Below the pieces are notes generated by a model, which was not told where the DNA came from, did not search any database, and saw only the letters and a list, made by a program, of their open reading frames with translations. The translations under genes were made by a program, and so were the position numbers. This document shows positions 58,170 to 64,000 of a stretch of 64,000 nucleotides of DNA, in pieces (the first letter of the stretch is position 1; each line of letters begins with the position of its first letter). The DNA is from G963675935 sp963675935 (GTDB lineage Bacteria > Planctomycetota > Planctomycetia > Pirellulales > Thermoguttaceae), in assembly GCA_963675935.2 (NCBI GenBank), contig CAXXPV010000003.1, positions 682,001 to 746,000 of the forward strand, given 5' to 3'.

Positions 58170-59047
58170 ATGCAGGATTTGGGCTGGAGAGATTCCATTA
58201 TTGAGGTTTTGAAGGCAGCCGCAGAGCCGCTTCACTACACCGATATTACGGATCGCATTGTAGAGCAGGAACTCAAGACTGAGTTTGGCGCGACCCCTGC
58301 AAAATCAGTTAGCGCCTCAATCACGATGTCATTGAAGGAAGAGGGCGAAGAATCGCCCTTCGTCCGAGTCGGTCGGGGAATATATGCTCTTCGTTCGGCC
58401 ATCACTTCGGAATTGGAGGCAACAGCCAGTTCAAGTGGATATGCGGTTGCCACGGCCGTAGCCGAACAGGCGGTCGAACCCGATGAAATGGGTTTGATCA
58501 ACGCCTTCGGAATGTATTGGAAAAGGGATGCGGTTCGCTGGGTTGCAACTCCTAAAATTCTCGGACAACAACAAGTAGGAGCCAGTTCCGTTGATTTTTC
58601 GGGGCAACGAGGCGTCTATCTCCTTCACGATTCCAGGGATGTGGTTTATGTTGGTCGAACAACCGACCAGCCTCTTGGGAAACGATTGTTCCTTTCCATG
58701 CGTGACTCATGGCCTCGCTGCGCTCGCGAACAACCGACCAGCCTCTTGGGAAACGATTGTTCCAGCATACAGTAGATCGCCTTAATGGTAGGTGGGACAG
58801 ATTCTCTTGGTTTGGAGTTTATGCCGTGACTCAGGATGGCGCCCTACAGAACGACAACTCCTCCTTGTTTTCTCTCGATAATTTGATTGTGACGATGGAA
58901 GCCTTACTGATTGAAGGGTTGGAACCTCCTCAAAATCGCAAGCGAGGCGATGATTTTCGAGCGATTGAGTTTCTTCAAGCCGTGGACCCGGAGATCCACA
59001 AATCGAAGATGCTCTCCTGGATAGATGAGTTGAAGGCGAAACTCTAG
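58170..59047 (+). pseudogene. HARE-HTH plus GIY-YIG-type protein, split by a 71-bp insertion
   Basis: The first part (LKAAAEPLHYTDITDRIVEQ, EEGEESPFVRVGRGIYALR) is a HARE-HTH domain that binds DNA. Next comes a GIY-YIG-like nuclease core (QRGVYLLHDSRDVVYVGRTT, DQPLGKRLF). A 37-bp direct repeat (58656-58692 and 58727-58763, offset 71 bp) breaks the frame after the first copy; the second frame continues QHTVDRLNGRWDRFSWFGVY to the stop at 59047. Without the insertion the protein would be ~270 aa. It may be restriction-like or repair-like. Confidence 0.8.
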
Positions 59048-59061
59048 GACAAGATCATACG

Positions 59062-59289
59062 CTACTGGAATCTAGCGGCGTACAAATCGAGCAATTGGCG
59101 AATCATCTTCTGGTATTGCGTGTGATTCTGCCGCGCTCGGCTCTTAAAGAACTCAATCGTCGGCTTGCTCAGGCCGATGGTCACTTTCACCGTGTCCTGC
59201 TTCAACACGAGTTGGTCGGGCGGCGGAAGAAAATCCTCCACCACTTCCATCTCCAACGGCTCATTTGTGTATTTGACTTTGCTTTTCAT
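59062..59289 (-). CDS. BrnA-type antitoxin
   Basis: A 75-aa ribbon-helix-helix protein (QDTVKVTIGLSKPTIEFFKS, RARQNHTQYQKMIRQLLDLY). Its first residues overlap the BrnT stop. BrnA neutralises BrnT and represses the operon. The N-terminal ~30 residues are acidic/neutral and variable. Confidence 0.85.
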   Translation of the reverse strand: MKSKVKYTNEPLEMEVVEDFLPPPDQLVLKQDTVKVTIGLSKPTIEFFKSRARQNHTQYQKMIRQLLDLYAARFQ

Positions 59290-59551
59290 AACGTTTCTTC
59301 CCCTGCCGCCAATATTCGGCTCCGATGATGCGAATCACCCGGCCTCGGTAGGTGAATCGCACGGTCATCACGTCTTCGCCAACACGCCCGATGCAGTAGT
59401 ACCGCTGTTCGGTCTCGCTGTGTTTCAAGTCGCGGGCAACAACACGATGGGGATCGAAAAACGCTTGTTGGGCCAACGTGAAGGACACTCCATGCTTGCG
59501 CTGGTTTTCAGCCGCTTTTCGTTCGTCCCACTCAAACGTCGTTTCCGCCAT
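59261..59551 (-). CDS. BrnT-type toxin
   Basis: A 96-aa protein: FEWDERKAAENQRKHGVSFT, LAQQAFFDPHRVVARDLKHS, YYCIGRVGEDVMTVRFTYRG, RVIRIIGAEYWRQGKKRYE. This is the BrnT ribonuclease pattern (RelE fold, WDERK...KHG start). It is encoded before BrnA with an overlap, the usual order for this system. Confidence 0.92.
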   Translation of the reverse strand: MAETTFEWDERKAAENQRKHGVSFTLAQQAFFDPHRVVARDLKHSETEQRYYCIGRVGEDVMTVRFTYRGRVIRIIGAEYWRQGKKRYEKQSQIHK

Positions 59552-59614
59552 GCCCGTGGCCTTCCCGATAAATGGAAGCCATATATATTACCATGCCATT
59601 ATATGGCTCCCGTG

Positions 59615-60460
59615 TCAACTCCCCATTGCGTCCCGGTTCTTCTTCGCCACGGTGAGAAACTTGGTGATTTCCGCTTGATTGTTGTCGCGGATGGCGCCGT
59701 GCAGCGCGGCCAAGTTCGTGCCGTACTGCTCGAGCGCCGTCAATACATTGTCGCGGTTCATCGCCAAAATCTGCCGCCAAAGCTCCGGATCGCCCGAGGC
59801 CACCCGGGTTGTGTCCAATAGCCCGGAACCGGCAAAACGGAAAAACGGCTCCGGCACCGTCGCGGCCAACACCGCCGCGGCAACGTGCGGCAAATGACTC
59901 GCCACAGCCATCGCCCGATCGTGTTCGTCGGGCGACATCTTCACCACCACCGAACCGAGTGATTGCCAAAACTCTTCGAGCAGGTCGAAATCCTCGGCCC
60001 GGGTGTTTTTGGTGGGCGTCAGGATGGCCACGCGGCCCTCGAACAGTTCGGCCGAGGCGTTTTGGGCGCCGGCCTTCTCGCTGCCGGCCACGGGATGTCC
60101 GCCGAGAAACCGGCAGCCGCGAGCCAGGCCCGTGTCGAGCGCATCGACCACGACCTGCTTGGCACTGCCCACGTCGGTCAACAATGCCCTCTCGGGGCAA
60201 TGATTGGCCACCTTGCGAACGTGTTCGACAATTTCGCCGACCGGCGTGCAGACGATCGTCAGTTCGGCCTCGGCCACGCCTTTGTTGAGATCAACGGTCG
60301 TGTGATCGACGGCGCCGACGTGCCGGGCCACCCGCAGACTGGCTTGGCGGCGACCGATGCCGACGACGTTTTTTGCAAGATTTCGCTGGCGCAACGCAAG
60401 GCCGATCGACCCGCCGATTAGCCCAACCCCCACGATGGCGACCGTATCCCACTGTTTCAT
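59615..60460 (-). CDS. tyrA: Prephenate dehydrogenase family protein
   Basis: A 281-aa protein. NAD-binding fold VAIVGVGLIGGSIGLALRQR, then AVDHTTVDLNKGVAEAELTI, VCTPVGEIVEHV, LLTDVGSAKQVVVDAL, FLGGHPVAGSEKAGAQNASA, LFEGRVAILTPTKNT (Ser/His/substrate residues) and DEHDRAMAVASHLPHVAAAV. It converts prephenate or arogenate to the tyrosine precursor. ATG 60460 chosen; ATG 60475 possible. Confidence 0.92.
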   Translation of the reverse strand: MKQWDTVAIVGVGLIGGSIGLALRQRNLAKNVVGIGRRQASLRVARHVGAVDHTTVDLNKGVAEAELTIVCTPVGEIVEHVRKVANHCPERALLTDVGSAKQVVVDALDTGLARGCRFLGGHPVAGSEKAGAQNASAELFEGRVAILTPTKNTRAEDFDLLEEFWQSLGSVVVKMSPDEHDRAMAVASHLPHVAAAVLAATVPEPFFRFAGSGLLDTTRVASGDPELWRQILAMNRDNVLTALEQYGTNLAALHGAIRDNNQAEITKFLTVAKKNRDAMGS

Positions 60461-60619
60461 GGCATTCCCCCGCAATGACGTAAAAAGTATATCTTACCAC
60501 ATCGCGGCGGGGTGTGAGAGTGGGGGGGGAGAGAAGAGGGTGAGAGACGACAATAATGGGATTGAAGACGCCGCGAGGATGTGGCACAATGAAATTTGGC
60601 CTGCGGCTAAACGCGATAC

Positions 60620-60870
60620 ATGGACCATGGATTCGTGAGCCGGCGAGACAAACTTCTAGCGAAGATGCGCAAGTTGCCGGCCGGCATCCAGTTTGTCGAA
60701 GTCGTTTCATTGCTGCAAAGCGAAGGATTTGTGCTATTCAACCGGCGTGGAAGCCATTGCACGTTTCATCGTGAGGACGGACGCCTGTTGACGATCGTTC
60801 GTCCGCACGGTTCGCACAACACATGCCATCGGCCGACATACGCAAGTTATTGGAGGCGCTTGACCGATGA
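60620..60870 (+). pseudogene. HicA-type toxin, frameshifted near its 3' end
   Basis: The first ~75 residues are HicA: KLPAGIQFVEVVSLLQSEGF, VLFNRRGSHCTFHREDGRLL, TIVRPHG. Then the frame leaves the family; the correct end PSADIRKLLEALDR lies in the next frame and would stop at 60868-60870, overlapping the hicB start. One missing base near 60825 explains it. The stable out-of-frame ORF runs on to 60910. Confidence 0.8.
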
Positions 60871-61094
60871 CCACGACGCACGAATACCGAGGTTACGTTT
60901 TCACCATTGAGTATCAAGCCAAAGAGCCCGCCTACGTTGTGGATTTTCCAGACGTTGCCGACATTATTACGAGTGGCGATACGCTTTCCGAGGCGTTCAC
61001 CAATGCGTGCGAGGCCCTCGATTTGCATTTAGAGAGTCTTCGGAAGCTCAATCTTCCTTTGCCCGAACCGATGCATCGGTTGGTCATGCAGTAG
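60867..61094 (+). CDS. HicB-type antitoxin
   Basis: A 75-aa protein: MTTTHEYRGYVFTIEYQAKE, PAYVVDFPDVADIITSGDTL, SEAFTNACEALDLHLESLRK, LNLPLPEPM. It is the HicB fold (VDFPDV-x-G-DTL-x-EA pattern). ATG 60867 overlaps the HicA stop as in intact pairs. Confidence 0.88.
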   Translation: MTTTHEYRGYVFTIEYQAKEPAYVVDFPDVADIITSGDTLSEAFTNACEALDLHLESLRKLNLPLPEPMHRLVMQ

Positions 61095-61103
61095 TAGCGA
61101 CGA

Positions 61104-61526
61104 ATGTCCCCCATCTTTGAATATCCGCATACCGTTACCGACGACGAGATCGACGAATTCGGACACGCCAACAACGTGGTATACGTTGGCTGGCTGCAAG
61201 CCGCCGCGCTGGGCCACTCGGCCGCCTATGGCTGGGTCGCCGCCCGCTACCAGGCATTCGGCCAGGGCTGGGTTGCCCGGTCGCACACGATCGAATATCT
61301 TCGGCCGGCGTTTCTCGGCGATGAAATCATCGTGAAGACATGTGTGGCCAAGCGGCGGCGCGTGGCCTACACCCGGGTGTACCACATCATCCGACTGTCG
61401 GACGGCGAACTGTTGGCCAAGGGCGAAACGGTCTGGGCGTTCGTCAATTTCGAGACCGGCCGGCCGGCGCGGATTCCCGACGAAATCGCCAACGCCTTTC
61501 CCGAGGAACATCGGCTGGATGAATAG
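61104..61526 (+). CDS. 4-hydroxybenzoyl-CoA-type thioesterase (YbgC-like)
   Basis: A 140-aa hotdog-fold enzyme: VTDDEIDEFGHANNVVYVGW, LQAAALGHSAAYGWVA, THTIEYLRPAFLGDEIIVKT, CVAKRRRVAYTRVYHIIRLS, LLAKGETVWAFVNFETGRPA. The Asp/His of the DEFGHANN motif is catalytic in this family. It cleaves acyl-CoA. It starts 10 bases after the HicB stop. Confidence 0.88.
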   Translation: MSPIFEYPHTVTDDEIDEFGHANNVVYVGWLQAAALGHSAAYGWVAARYQAFGQGWVARSHTIEYLRPAFLGDEIIVKTCVAKRRRVAYTRVYHIIRLSDGELLAKGETVWAFVNFETGRPARIPDEIANAFPEEHRLDE

Positions 61527-61528
61527 GC

Positions 61529-62245
61529 TCAGAACTTCTCCGGCACGACCCAGACGTTTCGGAACTGCACCACGTCGTGATCGCCTTGAAGGATGACCGG
61601 CCCCTTTGTCGCCTCGCCCTTGTACTGCTCGTACTGAATGCCGGTCGGCCCCTTGAACTCCTGATCCTGGTGGATCAAGACGCCGTTCAAATAGACCGTG
61701 GCCCGGGCGTTCTTGACGACCTTGCCCTTGGCGTCGAACCGCGGCGAGCGGAAGAAGATGTCATACGTCTGCCATTGACCGGCAGGCTTCGCGGCGTTTT
61801 TCTTGGCGGGCGTCTGGCTGTAAAACGCGCCGCAATTCTCTTTGGTCGGCTTCTCGCCGTGGGAGTTGAAAATCTGGACTTCATATCGGCCCTGCAACGC
61901 AATGCCGCTGTTGCCGTGGCCCTCGAGCGGCTCGCAAAACTCGGCGTGCAGATAGCAGTCGCCGAATTCCTGCTTGCTGCTGATGTCGCGCTTGTTGGGC
62001 GATGCCGCGCCCTTGGCGTCCACGGTCCAACCGGCGGGATCGGTGCTGCGCCGGGCGTACCAATTGTCGTGGATCTCGTCGGCCTTGCCGCCGAACAGCA
62101 CGACGGCCCCCTTGGGCGGCTGGACCGACAGCTTCGGCTTGACCGGGATGTTGTCCTTCGTCTTGGCAACCGCCTGCGAAACGGCCATCGCGAGGAAGCC
62201 GCACACCGCCACTACCGCCGCGTAACGCCCATATTTGAGTGCCAT
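61529..62245 (-). CDS. DUF1080 secreted protein
   Basis: A 238-aa exported protein. Signal peptide YAAVVAVCGFLAMAVSQAVA. The 3-keto-disaccharide hydrolase/DUF1080 jelly-roll follows: VVLFGGKADEIHDNWYARRS, YLHAEFCEPLEGHGNSGIAL, QGRYEVQIFNSHGEKPTKEN, CGAFYSQTPAKKNAAKPAGQ, WQTYDIFFRSPRFDAKGKVV and NARATVYLNGVLIHQ. A widespread planctomycete family thought to act on sugars. GGGAG before the ATG. Confidence 0.9.
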   Translation of the reverse strand: MALKYGRYAAVVAVCGFLAMAVSQAVAKTKDNIPVKPKLSVQPPKGAVVLFGGKADEIHDNWYARRSTDPAGWTVDAKGAASPNKRDISSKQEFGDCYLHAEFCEPLEGHGNSGIALQGRYEVQIFNSHGEKPTKENCGAFYSQTPAKKNAAKPAGQWQTYDIFFRSPRFDAKGKVVKNARATVYLNGVLIHQDQEFKGPTGIQYEQYKGEATKGPVILQGDHDVVQFRNVWVVPEKF

Positions 62246-62346
62246 TTGCTGTTTCTCCCTAGGATTGCTCGATGCGAGGATGGAAATGTCAATTTTTCCC
62301 ATCGTAGCGCGGGTACAAGCCGCCGTCAACAACTTGCCAGTTTTGC

Positions 62347-63135
62347 CTATTCCAGCCACTCGATGATTTCGCGCGAAACTTCTTCGACCGACTTGCCGGT
62401 TGCGTCGATCCGCTGCCAACGATATTTGCGGCAAAGCTCCTCGACGTAGGCCAGCTCGGCGCGAATCTGATCGAGCGAAGCGTAGGGATGCAGTGGAATG
62501 CCGCTCTCCTCCGCCCGCACTCGGCGAAGCTGCTGTAGCCGCTCCGGCGTCATGACCAGACAGAACACGCGGTCGGCCGGCACGGCCAATAGCTGCTCGG
62601 GCGGGGGCACCTCGGGCACCAACGGCACGTTCGCCGCGAACCAACCGTGATAGGCCATGTAGAGCATGGTCGGAGTTTTCATCGCCCGCGAAACGCCGAC
62701 CAACACCACCTCGGCGCGGTCCAAGTCGCGGATGTTTTGCCCATCGTCGTGGTGAAAGGCGAACGCGACGGCCTCGATTTCGCGGTTTTTGGCTTCTTCG
62801 AGGTCGCGGAACAAGCCCGGCCGCTCTTGCGGGGCAATCTTCAGGTGGACCGAGAGCCGGTCGAGGATTGGGCCCATGATGTCGAGGGCATCGACGCCGT
62901 GCGTCCGGGTTTCGGCTCGCATCACCCGGCGCAGATCGTCGGAGACCAGGGTGTGGACGATGAGTGAAGGGCACTGGCCGGCCTCGTGAACCACCTGATG
63001 CACCTGCCGCGGCTTGAGCACCCGGGCGCGGCGGACCAATCGAACCGAAGCGTTTTGGAACTGTGCCAGGGCCGCCTGCATCATCCGCTGGGCGGTGTCG
63101 CCGGTGGCGTCGGATACGACAAAGACGGTGAGCAT
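62347..63135 (-). CDS. Pyruvate phosphate dikinase regulatory protein (kinase/phosphorylase, DUF299)
   Basis: A 262-aa protein. It begins VFVVSDATGDTAQRMMQAAL and carries DLDRAEVVLVGVSRAMKTPT with the P-loop-like GVSRAMKTPTMLYMAYHG, the family hallmark. It adds and removes phosphate on PPDK or PEP synthase using ADP and Pi. No PPDK gene lies in the window. Start ATG 63135. Confidence 0.93.
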   Translation of the reverse strand: MLTVFVVSDATGDTAQRMMQAALAQFQNASVRLVRRARVLKPRQVHQVVHEAGQCPSLIVHTLVSDDLRRVMRAETRTHGVDALDIMGPILDRLSVHLKIAPQERPGLFRDLEEAKNREIEAVAFAFHHDDGQNIRDLDRAEVVLVGVSRAMKTPTMLYMAYHGWFAANVPLVPEVPPPEQLLAVPADRVFCLVMTPERLQQLRRVRAEESGIPLHPYASLDQIRAELAYVEELCRKYRWQRIDATGKSVEEVSREIIEWLE

Positions 63136-63214
63136 GGGTTCGTGGTCCCGACTTTACCTGGAACGGGGGGGGATTTTTCCGCAATGTTTTCTGTCAGATA
63201 AGTTTTGCACCATC

Positions 63215-63287
63215 GTTTAGCTGGCGAAAGAAGTTCGCCGCGCGGGGGCGCCGCTCCAAACGCGGCGGGCAAGCCCGCCGGCTAAAC
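63215..63287. repeat. Dispersed palindrome family B, copy 3
   Basis: Left arm GTTTAGCTGGCG, right arm GCAAGCCCGCCGGCTAAAC. The interior CGCGCGGG and CCAAACGCGGCGGG resembles copy 2. Confidence 0.85.
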
Positions 63288-63399
63288 ATTCTCGAGCCGC
63301 ATTATGATCTCAAAGAACCATGTCGGCAAGCAGGGAACTGATCTTGCCACGACCGGGCCAAATCGGTACAAGTCACGGCGTCTGTCAGCCTATTTTACC

Positions 63400-64000
63400 A
63401 TGTTTTCATCCGGCAGCCCAAACCCGGCCATGCGATACCCCATAAACCGCTCTGTTCCGTTGATACAAGCCGTTGTCTGGTTGTTGTTTGCGGCATCGGC
63501 CTTCGGTCAGGCCGCTCCGCCGAAACCGATGACCGAAACCGATTTCACGGCGTTGCTGCAAGCGCGGCTCAAACAGGTTGACGCCGCGACCGATATGGAC
63601 GCAGCCGCGAAGGCCAAACTCAAGGAGTTGTACGAGCAGGCATTGACCGAAATGCTCGCGGTCAAGCACTGGGGGGAGAAGACCGGGCAAAATGAGAAAT
63701 CCGGGGCTGAAGCGCCCACGGAAATCGGCAAGACCAAAGCGGCGTTGGCCGCGATGCCGGCGCAGCCCACGGCCACGTCGTTGCCCCCCAACTACAGCCT
63801 GCTGCAAATCGAGCAAGCCATCTCGGCGCGAGACGCCGAGCTTGTAAAACTGCGAAAAACTCTGGCCGACGACGAGGAAGAATTGAAGGGTCGCGCGACC
63901 CGCCGAGCCAAAATTCCAGAACAAATCAACGATGCGAAGAAGTCGCTGGCCGCGATCGAAGCCCAGATTCAGGCATCGGCCCAAAATGACGACAAATCGG
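63400..64000 (+). CDS. Probable mechanosensitive channel (MscS/MscK-type), 3' partial
   Basis: An open frame runs from ATG 63400 (or 63430) off the window's end with no stop. It has a signal-like N-terminus (AVVWLLFAASAFGQAA), then a long periplasmic region rich in Ala/Lys/Glu with heptad-like stretches (LLQIEQAISARDAELVKLRK, TLADDEEELKGRATRRAK). This layout is that of the large MscS/MscK-type channels with a coiled-coil N-terminus; the channel core would lie beyond the window. The call is inferred from the first ~200 residues only. Confidence 0.6.
   Translation, partial: MFSSGSPNPAMRYPINRSVPLIQAVVWLLFAASAFGQAAPPKPMTETDFTALLQARLKQVDAATDMDAAAKAKLKELYEQALTEMLAVKHWGEKTGQNEKSGAEAPTEIGKTKAALAAMPAQPTATSLPPNYSLLQIEQAISARDAELVKLRKTLADDEEELKGRATRRAKIPEQINDAKKSLAAIEAQIQASAQNDDKS

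Overview
The window reads as a GC-rich planctomycete chromosome (Pirellulales-like is my inference). The markers are a DUF1559 protein with a pilin-type N-terminus, a PEP-CTERM surface protein, an ECF sigma factor overlapping a FecR/LamG anti-sigma-like gene, a DUF1580-like protein, a PurS-PurL fusion with separate PurQ, and an ispE-spoVG pair.

Layout. 1-4.4 kb: surface-polysaccharide genes (glycosyltransferases, GT39-like membrane transferase, methyltransferase). 4.9-12.3 kb: a DUF11-type protein, DUF1559 protein, PEP-CTERM protein and the FecR/LamG-ECF sigma pair, all on the minus strand. 12.8-18.1 kb: a polysaccharide export ABC pair, a GT4-like enzyme, a WecA/MraY-like phosphosugar transferase and a GT2. 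18.1-28.0 kb: tRNA-Leu, a lipoprotein, an ArsR regulator, folD, a PH-domain protein, nrdR, a polyprenyl synthase, a GT39-like protein and a ferrochelatase.

28.3-38.1 kb: a 9.8-kb mobile element integrated in the 3' end of tRNA-Asp, bounded by 47-bp direct repeats. It encodes a tyrosine integrase, a DUF1580-like DNA-binding protein, a replication initiator with an iteron array inside its own gene, a DnaC/IstB-type loader, an HNH nuclease, an HK97-type major capsid protein and several unknown proteins. No terminase, portal, protease or tail gene is visible. A phage-satellite-like element with a lambda-style origin is the best reading, and it is the prime candidate for an undescribed system.

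38.2-64 kb: an intact insertion sequence with a 6-bp target duplication splits an ATP-grasp gene. Then come ettA, a NUDIX hydrolase, an HD-GYP phosphodiesterase, a response regulator, ispE, spoVG, purQ, purL, tyrA, a thioesterase, a DUF1080 protein, a PPDK-regulatory kinase and the start of a probable mechanosensitive channel. Among them sit about seven toxin-antitoxin-type loci, several of them frameshifted.

A second theme runs through the whole window: at least a dozen families of short palindromic repeats. Most are intergenic, but several copies lie in frame inside protein genes (purL three times, the FecR/LamG gene, a GT39-like gene, a GT4-like gene and a 455-aa unknown), giving extra peptide segments in otherwise conserved proteins. 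All functional calls come from reading the sequence; no database search was run.
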